A DNA stretch of 23,374 nt from Heterobasidion occidentale (GCA_039111635.1 JBCAQO010000139.1:1-23374), one strand, 5' to 3'; shown: positions 11,292 to 20,694, counted from the stretch's first letter. The notes: generated by a model from the sequence alone, not told the origin. Made by a program: numbers and translations.

Positions 11292-12163
11292 ATCGAAGTT
11301 TTCCAAATAGGAGATAGCCTGCCAATATCGTGTCGTGTAAGTCCACCAAGTGAGCGAAGCTGTCAATGCAAACCTAACCTGGTCGTCATAAGTGCCATAG
11401 GGAGCGGTTCCATGCAGATGCATGTACCCACGCGTAGACCACGCATCATACTTCATGAGAGCCGCCCAGCCCTTGTCGAAGTCGGCCTTCAAGGCAGTTC
11501 TGAAGGGTTCGATCTGCCTTTTGACCATTTCGTCGACGGTGCCAGTGATTCCCTTGACTTGCGTTTCAAAAGGGTCATATTCCTTCGCCTGACCTTTGAT
11601 TCTCAGTTGCGCATTGGTGAGGCGTTCACCGTTGAAAAAGTTGATATTGTTGTCGACGGACATGATATACGGAATCTTGACGTCGTCGAGTCCGAGTTCA
11701 GTGAAGAGATCCATAACAGGTTTCATCCAAGGAATATCAGGGAACGGCATCGCTCCGCGGTCCTGGCGTGAGAGAAGGAGAGTATATGAAAGCGAGAAGG
11801 CGTGCAAGGTCAGCGTACAATACTCTGGAGCGAGCGAAATCCAAGCCTCACATAGTAGTCGTTCCTCGAGTCGCTAAAGTGGTGAGTCCACAGCCTTCCG
11901 CCGAATGGGTGTCCCCCGTCGGCGGGCTCGGCCTCCAAAATCTCGTATCTGATGTTCAAGCCATTGTTCTTGATCGCCTTCTCAAGGAGCATTGCAGTGA
12001 ACAGTCCCGCCACGCCTGCACCGATGATGCCGATGGTGATTGGTTCGTCTGAAATACGTCTGAGAGGGTTTGGGGATTTGGGGAAAGGAAGGGTCGGAGG
12101 AACCGCGTGATCCTGAAACTCGCAGAGTATCTTGTGGGCGTACTGGTCGCGAACGGACAGCAT
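10087..12163 (-). CDS. FAD-dependent amine oxidase, L-amino-acid-oxidase type
   Basis: This is a flavin monoamine oxidase-family protein (Amino_oxidase fold) predicted to oxidise an amine or L-amino acid to the imino acid with H2O2 release. Substrate specificity cannot be read from sequence. Seven exons give 563 aa: 12163-11852, 11762-11379, 11318-11197, 11138-10546, 10478-10364, 10304-10256 and 10203-10087. All introns are GT-AG (52-89 nt). The dinucleotide-binding motif GIIGAGVAGL lies at residues 45-54, an acidic strand end follows in ILEAEP, and GGRLWTH starts at 88. The flavin-contact region near the C-terminus reads LHFAGEAASVHHAWV, followed by GALNSAARAVNEL. YYDRGAMPFP across the first splice matches the YYDxGAMRFP-like block of fungal LAAOs. 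There is no obvious secretion signal. The start at 12163 is favoured because a TATA-like site lies 63 bp upstream. The second intron (60 nt) is open and in frame. A decayed partial paralogue lies directly upstream at 13289-14480. Confidence 0.88.
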
Positions 12164-12225
12164 TGCAGTGAGCAAGAGGTAGAAGTAGTCGCAAAGCGTC
12201 TGAAAAAGCGTCGCCCTATAACAGA

Positions 12226-12233
12226 CCTTTATA
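12226..12233 (-). promoter_or_regulatory. TATA-like box of the amine oxidase gene
   Basis: The minus strand reads TATAAAGG here, 63 bp upstream of the proposed ATG at 12163. The spacing suits a TATA box with a short leader and supports that start over the in-frame ATG at 12283, which would lie upstream of the box. Confidence 0.45.
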
Positions 12234-12283
12234 TCAGGCCGAAACGATACCAGAATGGATACCAAAACATCTGAGAAAAACAA

Positions 12284-12660
12284 TGCTGAGATGCGCTAGA
12301 GCTGAAACAAGCCCGTTTTCTATTTGGAGGTTACCCTACTTGACAGTCTCTCAACATGGGCGAGGCTGTGAATGAAGATGGTCAAGTCGACAATGAGAGA
12401 GTCAAAAAGATTATGCGTGACCGATATACATGCCCATCGAGAGGAGACAGCTCCATGAAAGTATCCATTTGGTTTCCTCACGGAACTCGGATGGTTCTCG
12501 GATGGCTCACGTAAACGCGCACGGGCGCTTTTCAGGACGTTTCATAAATGATGCGCTTCAAATTTGGGTTTGTATGACCGTCCCTCATACTGGCACGCGC
12601 GCTACCAACTGGTGAACCTATCAACTCGATGACTCGGGCTCCTCCGATTGAATGCAGCTG
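12284..12660. other. intergenic, no gene recognised
   Basis: This stretch lies between the amine oxidase upstream region and a possible broken secreted-protein gene. It holds only short frames without recognisable sequence and no clear repeats. Confidence 0.35.
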
Positions 12661-12699
12661 GTCCTTCTGGATGACAGGTGGGAATATCTCAAGCGCGGC

Positions 12700-12946
12700 T
12701 TGGGCTGAAAGGCAGGCTGCACAGTAACACAGGGACGCAAAAGTCACTGTCGGTGCGGCAGACGCAGTTCGCGGTAGGGTTAGCGTTGTTGGCGTTGCTG
12801 AAGGCTTCGCAGGCAATGTCTTGACTCTTGCACTCGCCTGGGTCGTAAAAGTTCTCGTGGAGCTAGGCGAGGACGGCAAGCGAGACGGCAGGGACGACAA
12901 GCGAGACGGCGAGGCTCCAGGCGAGGAGGGGTATGGTGTTGTGCAT
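12700..12946 (-). pseudogene. possible broken small secreted cysteine-rich protein
   Basis: Translation from ATG at 12946 gives a classic signal peptide (MHNTIPLLAWSLAVSLVV then PAVSLAVLA). A TAG at 12865-12863 interrupts it. The same frame then continues as ENFYDPGECKSQDIACEAF and NCVCRTDSDF, and the cysteine-rich text resumes one frame over (SLCYCAACLSAQ). Cys spacing resembles small secreted proteins of Agaricomycetes, but no named family is claimed. The signal region contains an imprecise 21-bp tandem duplication (VSLVVPAVSLAVLA). A 36-nt intron would remove the stop but is implausibly short. Decay by one nonsense and one frameshift change is the simplest reading. An accidental open frame is the alternative. 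Confidence 0.33.
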
Positions 12947-13026
12947 GGAGAGGAAGGGGAGGGATGCATCGAATGCGACGGAGGGGATATAACAGTACGG
13001 AGAACGCGAGGCTTCTCTCCTCCTGG

Positions 13027-13135
13027 GATGATGCGGATGCGGAGTTGTTGTTACGAAGTTTACCAGGCATCACTTACAAAAATCTAGCGTATGTGAAGAG
13101 ACGAGTGTGATGTTGGAGATTCTCGCACTGTGGAA
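13027..13135 (+). pseudogene. XPF 3'-end fragment (helix-hairpin-helix tail)
   Basis: The sequence matches XPF 9675-9868 around LRSLPGIT and [10 protein letters not shown], then skips about 73 bp that encode the middle of the second hairpin. It resumes at the GATGTTGGxxATTxTxGCACTG block. The deletion shifts the frame and there is no upstream coding sequence, so it is non-functional. Confidence 0.82.
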
Positions 13136-13288
13136 AGGGTCAAAGTAGTCACACTTGACTGCGTCGTAGTTCTGGTAACGCCATTGGGGAGGTTGAGAAG
13201 ACACCAGGTGTATAGGCCACTTCAAAGCTCTGTGAATATCCCGACCTACACCTCTTGTAATGTTATTCATACATCTTGACACGCAGCA

Positions 13289-14480
13289 TAAGTACCCTGC
13301 CAATGCCAATGCAATCTGTTTCTTGCAAAGTTAGATCTCGATCCCAGCGAGACTCCAGGAGGATTGAACCGCCTCTACGAGATCTTCCCGGCCCTCACAG
13401 CAGCCCTGGCATACACTTGAGACCGGAAAGATTTGGGTTGAGTTGTCAAGACTTACCAGCTCGTCGATTGCCCTGGCAGCGCTGTTGAGCGCACTGACCA
13501 CCCAGCTACGAAATACGAGATGATTAGACAGGATGGCTGACATGGCGCGTGTCGGTACTCAACCATGATAGACGCTGGCGGCCTCTCCGACGAAGTGAAA
13601 CTTCCTGTTTGCTGCAGGCTTGGTCACTTGGGGATAGGGTTGCTAGAACTGCCCTGGGCCGAAAAGAGTAAATGCACCTGCTAGATATATCACAACGTAA
13701 TGTCAGATAGTTTAGTAGCTACGATGTTTGGGCTGAAACAAGCACACCTGCAGAATTTTCATGGTGATCCCAAGGCGATATATCGTAAGCAAACACCACG
13801 CTGGGAAGATAGGTGTTGTCCGTGATGCCATCCGTGTCGGCGAGGTCTCTGAGAACGGCGAAAGGTTTCTGCTTGGGATCAGAGGCTCCAGAGAAGGTAC
13901 CGATGCACAAATCTTCCTGTGCAAATGTGTGGCTGACAATCATGGTCGCGTCCGTGCCGCCGATGCCATAATAGGGATACACCACGAGACGCGTCGGCCG
14001 ATCCGTCCTGGATACTCCACCCTTCTATTCTATCTCCTCCCACCACCCTCTCGAAAACTTGATGGCAAAATTTGTAGACGCGTTGTATTGCAAGCTTCGA
14101 ACAGCAGTGTGTAGGTCCCATGAGAAATTTCATTGTGATGTATCGACCATACGGAAACATGAGAATGGGATGGTCGAAATGACGTGAGAGTACGCCCATG
14201 GCTTGGGTTCTCCGGCGATCCTGATGTTGAGCCCAGAATCCGTAGGAGCGATTGCTGTAGCGCGCGCACCGTTAACGATATTCTTAGCAGGTAGTTTGGC
14301 CTTCATTGCATTGGCGATGACGCCGAAGCCACCCCTGTTCCAGAAACGATCTTCAGGTAAGAGATGCCGCCACGGATGACTGAATACTGACTAGATGCAG
14401 TACCACTTCACGCCCTCTTCGTAGTCGAAGTCGAGAGAGCTTAAGACAGTTTCGGTGAGTGCCTGGTCGTAAATGCCCGT
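13289..14480 (-). pseudogene. amine oxidase paralogue, 5'-truncated and stop-ridden
   Basis: This stretch matches amine oxidase exons 3-7 in order: YDQALTETVLSSLDFDYEE, IVNGARATAIAP, YSHVISTIPFSCFRMVDTSQ, RPTRLVVYPYYGIGGTDATM, FVGEAASVYHG, WVVSALNSAARAIDEL and GREDLVEAVQSSWSLAG. Four in-frame stops are visible. One replaces Cys after DTSQ, one follows EEIE, one follows GPGQF, and one follows IEI in the last exon. The terminal stop is lost (TGA to TTA at 13291-13289). The FAD-binding half is absent because the duplication ends inside exon 3. Some intron junctions are still recognisable, so the copy arose from genomic DNA and not from mRNA. Confidence 0.87.
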
Positions 14481-14504
14481 TGCTGAACCAAATGATCTGT
14501 GGGT

Positions 14505-14652
14505 GAGGAGGATACGTTTGATGCAGAGGAGGAGGATCTATTTGATGCGGCAGAGGAGGATTAGTTTCATGTGGCAGAGGGGGATCAATTTGATGGGGCA
14601 GAGGAGGATGTATGCAGCAGAGGAGGATGTGTTTGATGTGGCAGAGGAGGAT
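14505..14652 (+). repeat. minisatellite, about six 24-bp units
   Basis: Units follow the pattern GAGGAGGAT-N3-TTTGATGxGGCA. Most are 24 bp, with one longer unit and one 19-bp unit. Read on the plus strand they spell an acidic FDxAEED repeat, but one unit has an in-frame TAG and the short unit breaks the frame, so it is not coding today. It starts about 25 bp after the duplication endpoint. Confidence 0.7.
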
Positions 14653-15659
14653 CCTGCGGGTGCGGGCATAGAGGACGGGGGTGCATCAAATTTTCGTGCC
14701 AGTCAGCCAGACCACTCTACCGAATCGCAGTCAGCATTTATTCGGGTCATTGGGCACTTTGGGTTGTGTATGACTGCACATAGTGCGGTCCGGCTCTTCA
14801 GCCTCGGATGCAATCGACTGCGCCCACTGGCGCTTCAATGGGAGGCGAGCGCTCGCTGTCATGAGTTTCATTTCCTTTCGCATCATGTCACTGACCGAGT
14901 AAGGACAGCGGGTAGGTCCTTTTTGAATGGGCATGAGAAACGAGGACAGCCTACGCATCTATCTATCAGTTGCCGCACCGCTAGTATAGCCATGTATCAC
15001 GCAGATAGATAAAAACACAGCATAGAGAAAGAATAGCCTTGATATGGGAATCCAATGTAGAGTTTTGGCTCGCAAAGCTTACGTTGGGCGCGATGGAGAG
15101 CCTTATAAAAGTCTGTTCAAATCATGGAAGGTCAAAAGATGTCACAAGCACCGCCGAGAGTCCAAGACTGATTTGGACTTGCGCGTCGACAGATCTGAGG
15201 CTCAATGGGGCTAACGATCACATCGCAGGCTGACGGTCATCGTCGCGAGTGAGTGTTGATTGTCTGCTCGGCGAAGGAGGACTGGATGGCACTGTGAATG
15301 ATGCGTAATTGAGGTTCCCTGATCTGTGTGCGTGATTTCCAAAAGCAGTGGCGCTAGGCTTCTTGGGCCGTGTGTTCGGACTCCTCTGGTGTCCGCCCGT
15401 CTCTACCTGTCTCTACCAGTCTCGCCTTGTGGTCATGCAAAATACAGGGCCTGAACTAGCCTGACTTATGGCGGAAAACTCGTAAGGAATCAATTCGGTC
15501 ACAATCCTTCTTTACGGCGGCGTGCAGAATGCATGTGCCTGTTGCCTCATTGAACCGCTTTTCCCCGAACAATGAACATAGAAGGTGAGCAGAGCTTAAG
15601 AAGTTATGACCGGAAATAAGGGTTATCGATTTTTCTGACAAGCCGAGTGTGTGCGTTAA
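14653..15659. other. intergenic, no gene recognised
   Basis: About 1 kb lies between the minisatellite and the DUF6534 promoter. The longest plus-strand frame (to 15012) starts in the repeat and has no recognisable sequence. A short imperfect duplication of a GTCTCTACC-like unit occurs near 15400-15425. Nothing else stands out. Confidence 0.4.
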
Positions 15660-15667
15660 TATAAAAG
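15660..15667 (+). promoter_or_regulatory. TATA box of the DUF6534 gene
   Basis: TATAAAAG lies 45 bp before the ATG at 15713. It is followed by a pyrimidine-rich leader (TCTCCCTCCCCTCTC) just before the start codon, typical of fungal promoters, and supports this start. Confidence 0.6.
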
Positions 15668-15712
15668 ACCACGCTCGTTGCGGAGGCGCACGAAGATTCT
15701 CCCTCCCCTCTC

Positions 15713-17227
15713 ATGCCTGATTCCTCGCTCAGCGGGCTCGTAGTGTCGGCGCTCATATCGACCTTCCTCTATGCGGTGACCTGCTGCCAAATCTATATCT
15801 ATTACAAAAGCAACTTCAAGGATCCAGCTCGGACCCGTGGGTTGGTAAGAAACCCTTTCTTCCTATGTTGTTTTCCCCACTATCCTGACGACCTCGTCCA
15901 TTGAAGGTCATGCTCGTCGTGTCAGTATCTTTCCCTTGTCGCTCGTCGAGGTTACTCACTCGTCATTCTGACAGGCTGTTCGAGACGGCCCATACGTTGT
16001 GTTTCTGGATATACCTGTATCGCGTGACGGTGCTCAACTACGGCGACTTGTCTGTCCTGACCAAAAGAGACTGGAGCCTCAGTCTCTCGATTGTCTTCCA
16101 CGGCATCATCAGCGCCCTTGTCCAGGTGAGTCTTTTGGCTTGTCCACTCGTCCGATCTCATCCTTCCAAAAGGCGTATTACGCCTACAGAATCTGGGTAC
16201 TCTCGCGGTGGCACTACATTAGCATCATATCATGGGGCGGCTCCGTTCTTGAGATCTTGGGCTCAATCGGCGTCACGACCGCACTGCAGAAGCTTGGGCC
16301 GATAGAATTCACTGCTCAATGGAAGTGGATAGCAATAACAACGATCGGACTCGACGTCTTCATCGACACCGTCAACACCGCTGCGCTCTCTTTTTTCCTC
16401 TACACCCATCGGACAGGGTTCAAGCAGTGCGTCACCACGTTCCACATTCGCATACACATCTCACCTCCTCTCAGAACCGACCAGCTCATTGTGAGGCTCA
16501 TCGCGTGGACCATCGGTGAGCACCAATGTACTACTAGTCTACCATCGCCCTGCTGACGTTGAGCAAATCAGAAACCGGCCTGCTCACGAGGTGCGTTGGA
16601 CCTGTCTCCTGAATCACGTTAGAGACTGAAGGGAGACCTCTACGTCAGCGTGGTCGCAACAGTGATGCTTATCGCTGTGAGTAATTTCACGTTACAAGTC
16701 TTGAATATGTCCACTGAGATCGGGAGGGAAGTGTATCGCACTCCCGAATAGCGGTAAGCTGCGTTTAATGATTTCAAATCGCGTTCAAAGTTGTTTATTT
16801 GCTTTGTAGAACTATACATCGCGTTGTCTGCGTTCTACCCCAAGCGTACGTTAAATGCTTTTACGGACTCTGTGGAATTCTGGCTGATCTCAACGTTCTA
16901 GTCTACTCGAATTCGCTCTTTGCCTCGTACGTCAAACGGGCGATAGTCGCTTCTCTGTCCTCGACATAAATTTTGCACAGGCTAAACGGACGTGGCTCCC
17001 TTGGCCCCGGGGCTAGCAAGCAGAAGACGACGACGTTTGAAGAACATCAGCACACTCCTTTGCAAGAGTTTTACATCACTCAGGAGACAATTGAGATGGC
17101 AAGCTCAGGCGACCCTCACACGGGCTCGTCAAAGCCGGTGTGTATTGTTCAGAAGCGAGAATTGATTTTATCGTTTATTGAACACTCGCACAGAGCCCAA
17201 CTGGACCCTTCGCATGATGAAATCTAG
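15713..17227 (+). CDS. DUF6534-type seven-helix membrane protein
   Basis: This is a polytopic membrane protein of the basidiomycete DUF6534 group; its function is unknown. Eleven exons give 322 aa: 15713-15844, 15907-15920, 15975-16125, 16173-16426, 16475-16515, 16572-16590, 16649-16676, 16732-16753, 16810-16845, 16902-16926 and 16981-17227. All introns are GT-AG (47-62 nt). Hydrophobic segments include LVVSALISTFLYAVTCCQIY, HTLCFWIYLY, LSIVFHGIISALVQAYYAYR, SIISWGGSVLEILGSIGV and WIAITTIGLDVFIDTVNTAA. Family-typical blocks are QAYYAYRIW, the ATTTIGxD-like segment, TDQLIVRLIAWTIETGLLTS, and ALPNSE...FYPKLYSNSLFASLNGR. The last exon encodes an 82-residue hydrophilic tail without recognised domains. 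The exon chain depends on several very small exons, of which 15907-15920 (14 nt) and 16572-16590 (19 nt) are the shortest. Each junction keeps the family reading. Confidence 0.85.
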
Positions 17228-17444
17228 AGCTGGTTGTCGGTGACGGAAGACAACGACCACGTGGTTATACGGGCCCCTGAATTGTAGAAGGTGGATGGTA
17301 TGACAGCAGACTTTCATTTGATGTTGATGATTCAATCCCATTCTTTCAATGGTTCTGCATGGCTTTTCATCAGGAGTCCATATAGACACTAAAATGTAGT
17401 CTCGCTTCCAGGCGTTCTATAGGGTTCTCGTAGGCTCGGTACTA

Positions 17445-18697
17445 CTATCGTTGCACCGGAGTTGCAAATGGTATGAGAGGTTCAAAATCAAGCTCCTCGC
17501 AGCAACTATTGATGGCACCTCTTGAAAAAATTTATGGTTGTTTATTCAAGCACTCTTCAAGTATCAGAGTTTTTTCGAGAACAGAAGTTGGGTGCAGCAG
17601 TGAGGAGGCAATGAATAATAGTTTTTAGGGCAGAGGTATCTGAGAGATGCTCAAGATCTCCCAGAAGCTCAATTACAAAACGGAAAACATGTAATATGAA
17701 GAGGTATCACTGAAAGCATTCAGGTTATTTTTTCTAAATTTGAGGGCTCCACTGCTCTTCACCAAATTTCTTGTGATGGGCAGTGCCCAATCTTAATAAA
17801 GAGAGCGAGAGATGGGGTCCGGTGGCAACTAGCCGTCGGCTAATCCTACGCGACAAACCACGCAAGGCCACTGTCCCATAGGCTTCGAGAAGCGAAACAA
17901 AGTATATCGGAGCTTTAAGCAAAGATCGGGCCGAAAAACTGGCCACTATGGCAAAACCTTATGTGACCTCATAGAACCTCACTGGGGAACATTACTATCG
18001 TTGCACCGGAGTTGCAAAAAAAAAAAAGATTTCTTTGTAGCATCTTGAATTTGGCTCTCTCTCGCTCCAAATTTTTATGGTGCCTGCGGAAGCTTCTTAA
18101 AATGTGTCCTGTTATTTTTTCAGATTTTTGAGAAGACTCAAAGAATTATTGTGATATGGTTGAGAAGGGGTGTCCGAAAACGAGCAAAGCTTGGGAGTTG
18201 CAAATGTTGCCGATGATCGGGTCACACATTGTCACGTTTAAACTCGAACTCCGACGGCGCGCACTGTGGAACGACCTACCATGCGGAGATTCAAGAAATG
18301 ACCAAGCATCACACGGCCCGAGACTCCCTGTCACTCTGCCTGCCATCGGGCACTGTCCGTCGAAAGAAATTTGGTGAAGAGCAGTGGAGCCCTCAAAGTC
18401 AGAAAAAATAACCGGAATACTTTCAGTGATACCTCTTCATATTCAATTTTTTTAGTTTTGTAATTGAGCTCTAGGATCTGAGAGATCTTGAGCATCTCTC
18501 AGATACTTCTGCCCTAAAAACCATTATTCATTGCCTCCTCACTGCTGCACCCAATTTATGTTCTCGAAAAAACTCTGATACTTGAAGAGTGCTTGAATAA
18601 ACAACCATGAATTTTTTTAAGAGGTGCCATCAAAAGTTGCTGCGAGGAGCTCAATTTTGAACCTCTCATACCATTTGCAACTCCGGTGCAACGATAG
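17445..18697. mobile_element. TA-flanked element with about 350 bp terminal inverted repeats
   Basis: Both ends read CTATCGTTGCACCGGAGTTG inward and are bordered by TA, as in Tc1/mariner-superfamily insertions. The inverted arms extend roughly 17445-17790 and 18697-18346 with scattered mismatches. They include matching tracts around GGTATGAGAGGTTCAAAA, the TGTTTATTCAAGCACT block and CTCCACTGCTCTTCACC. There is no transposase frame between the arms, so it is non-autonomous. A third copy of the same terminus, also preceded by TA, lies inside at 17995, followed by an A-run. This suggests a nested or internally rearranged insertion. Superfamily placement is inferred only from the TA flanks. Confidence 0.7.
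17791..17912 (+). repeat. direct repeat R1, copy 1
   Basis: This 122-bp block begins at TCTTAATAAAGAG and continues through GGTGGCAACTAGC, GTCGGCTAATCCTACGC and CTGTCCCATAGGCTT. It recurs in the same orientation at 19048-19169. It lies inside the inverted-repeat element, immediately after the left arm. There is no coding sense. Confidence 0.75.
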
Positions 18698-18729
18698 TAC
18701 GGGACTTCACAGGGGAGCCTCACTGGACC

Positions 18730-18859
18730 TTATGTACCGGCACCATCATGGAACTTTATAGGGAATTGTAGAAGATCACGGGCATTAAATATCACAGGCA
18801 TTGGACAGTGGACTAAGAACTACAACAAAAACTCTGGTTTTGCATTGTTGCACCATCAC
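18730..18859 (+). repeat. direct repeat R2, copy 1
   Basis: Starts TTATGTA, includes GGGCATT and ACAACAAAAACTC, and ends in TTGCACCATCAC. A diverged copy follows at 18886-19025 after a 26-bp spacer. It lies just outside the inverted-repeat element, and its end resembles that element's GTTGCACC terminus. Confidence 0.65.
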
Positions 18860-18885
18860 AAGTTCACAACACAACAGGTGGGATC

Positions 18886-19025
18886 TTATGTATGGGCACC
18901 ATCTGGCACCATAATGGAACTTGATGGGCAATTATGAGACTTCGCGGGCATTGAACTTCATGGGAACTAGATGTTAGACTAAAAACTGCAACAAAAACTC
19001 AGATGAAGCATTATTGCACCGTCGC
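18886..19025 (+). repeat. direct repeat R2, copy 2
   Basis: This is the second, diverged copy of the 18730-18859 block, about 140 bp with small insertions. It ends in TTGCACCGTCGC. No coding potential is seen. Confidence 0.65.
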
Positions 19026-19047
19026 AATGTGACGGGTAGGAGCCTAG

Positions 19048-19169
19048 TCTTAATAAAGAGGGCGAGAGATGGGTTCCGGTGGCAACTAGCTGTCGGCTAA
19101 TCCTACGCAACAAACCATGCGTGACCACTGTCCCATAGGCTTTGGAAAGCGAAACGGAGCGTGTCGGAG
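19048..19169 (+). repeat. direct repeat R1, copy 2
   Basis: Same-orientation copy of 17791-17912, with no length change and scattered substitutions. Together with copy 1 it brackets the right arm of the inverted-repeat element and repeat R2. Confidence 0.75.
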
Positions 19170-19799
19170 TTTATAATGGAGTTAGTCAGCGCATGCACGC
19201 GCCCGGGGCTGCTGCGAGCCTTGCGACACCTGATCTCTGCCATCAACCACCATCATCTCTGTCCCAGACCCTCATCTGTGCTCTTTAATCCTCACTGGCT
19301 TTTCTCTCAAACTCTACTCTGCTCTACTGGGTGTCTCTGAGCACGGATTCTGCTTAGAAAAAGCCTACAGGGTGTGAAGTCTACCAGCATGGCCTTAGTT
19401 TGCTGTAGCCAAAAGCAGTCTTTTCATAGCTGCCTGGACCTCTCTCATCCCGCGGTGTTTCAGTTGCTCAGGTACCTTTTACTACGATCTCACAGTCACA
19501 ACGACCTGCTTTGCAGACAACGGGTGACACCGAGTCGTCAAAGAGCATAGGGAATTCTCTTCTCCTAGCACTGTCTTGTGGTGATTTCTTCAGGTGAACT
19601 GTGAGGGGGCATTTAGCGAGTGCTTAGCTTGGCAACAACTCTTGGCTCTTGATTTTTTTGCAGGTGTTTTTTTCAGGTGTTTTTTTTTCAGCTTTGCAAG
19701 ATGAGCGCTCTACTTATGTAAGTCTGCGTTGCTTGCATAGCATCTATTGTACTCAAAATTTTTTTGTAGGCCTCCCAATGAGGGTGCGGTAGAAGTGTG
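19170..19799 (+). other. intergenic or disrupted-gene leader
   Basis: No recognised gene is present. Near the right end a T-rich tract precedes ATG at 19701, a GT-AG intron-like segment (19718-19769, donor GTAAGT) and about 30 bp of open frame that stops where the LTR is inserted. This could be the start of an unidentified gene broken by the insertion. The evidence is weak. Confidence 0.3.
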
Positions 19800-20411
19800 T
19801 GTTATGACTTGACCAATTGGGACCCTTCGGGGTCGGTCTACCCGATGGTTCAAGCATCACATGCTAGGCGGCTCCACTATGGAGCATACATCAAGGTATT
19901 TGGCATGTCCTTAGGAGCCAACTGGACCGATGGTTCCTCAAGACATCGGTAGAGGGTATATGGGATGATCATGGGTATAGCAGATTGATAAGATAGACAT
20001 TCACATGCCATGGGCTTAGGGCTTATGGGTAAGCACCTTGTTGCACCTGGATGGATTGGTGCAACTGGAGAAGTACAAGAGTAGGCACCAGCTGAGAGAG
20101 ACGGCGACCACAGCTCTCCTGGGATGGATACCCAGAGAAGCATGCGGACTCTTACCCTATACCCTATACAGTATATAAGGCCCATAGAATAGGCTGAGGA
20201 TCTTCAGTCTATTCTCTTCATCCATTCGTATCTTTGAATACAAACACCTTCGTCCTTAGGTATCTCCCTATACCTATCTCCGTAGGAAGCAACATTATTC
20301 CCTCCTGTATCATTGCCTGATACAATCAAGACTTCGTCCACCACTCAATCCATTGTGCAACCTAGGGAAGAACCTGTTACTCTTGGGTTACTGAACGAGC
20401 AGTTCGTAATA
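19800..20411 (+). mobile_element. solo LTR of an LTR retrotransposon, plus orientation
   Basis: A 612-bp LTR begins TGTTATGACTTGACC and ends GAGCAGTTCGTAATA (consensus end GTAACA, seen in the sister copy). It is bounded by a perfect 5-bp target duplication, GTGTG at 19795-19799 and 20412-20416. A TATA box (TATATAAGG, 20172-20180) marks the internal promoter. The duplication directly flanking one LTR shows that the internal region was lost by LTR-LTR recombination. The family (copia or gypsy) cannot be decided without internal sequence. Confidence 0.85.
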
Positions 20412-20694
20412 GTGTGGATGCCTGCATTAGTGCCTTTGTGAGTTTGAGATTGGTTTGATATTGTTCAAGCACTAAAATTCTCTTTAGAGACAATGATGAG
20501 CATGATTGTTAGGTCGGAGACCTATCACGTGCACCGATGCACTGAAGGGATCCCTAGGCTAAACTTCCACTGTGTCGTAGAGGCGCAGACTCCAATGAAT
20601 GAAGATGACCGATTGTCTTTGAGCTCTCTTGAGGAATTTGGGATCACTCTCCGCTTTGTCCTCAAAGAGGTTGAGAAGATGATCTTCGAGGTCC
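20412..20694 (+). other. spacer between inverted LTRs, with short open frame
   Basis: This 283-bp spacer is open on the plus strand from 20493 (MMSMIVRSETYHVHRCTEG onward, 68 codons) until it runs into the second LTR. It includes an intron-like segment (GTGAGT at 20440 to TTTAG near 20487, with a branch-like CTAAAA). The protein is not recognised. The frame may be remnant exon sequence of the gene hit by the first LTR, but the phases of the candidate exons do not join cleanly. Confidence 0.3.

Larger units (their letters stand above)
13027..14480 (+). repeat. segmental tandem duplication, decayed copy
   Basis: This is the direct repeat of 9675-11291, shortened to about 1.45 kb by deletions and carrying many substitutions. 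Its left end falls inside XPF coding sequence and its right end inside amine oxidase exon 3, so neither gene could be complete in this copy from the outset, unless more sequence was later lost. Confidence 0.85.

Noticed and set aside
10087..14480. Secondary-metabolite gene cluster around the amine oxidase
   Set aside because: Neighbours are a repair nuclease, a lipid enzyme and a duplication relic; there is no backbone synthase, transporter or regulator.
15713..17227. G-protein-coupled receptor
   Set aside because: The helix pattern is similar, but the block order and the TDQLIVRLIAWTIETGLLTS and ALPNS...NSLFASLN segments fit DUF6534 and no receptor-family motif is seen.
17734..18411. Short frames inside the TIR element as a transposase
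   Set aside because: They lie in the inverted arms or repeats, are at most about 70 codons and lack a DDE-type pattern.
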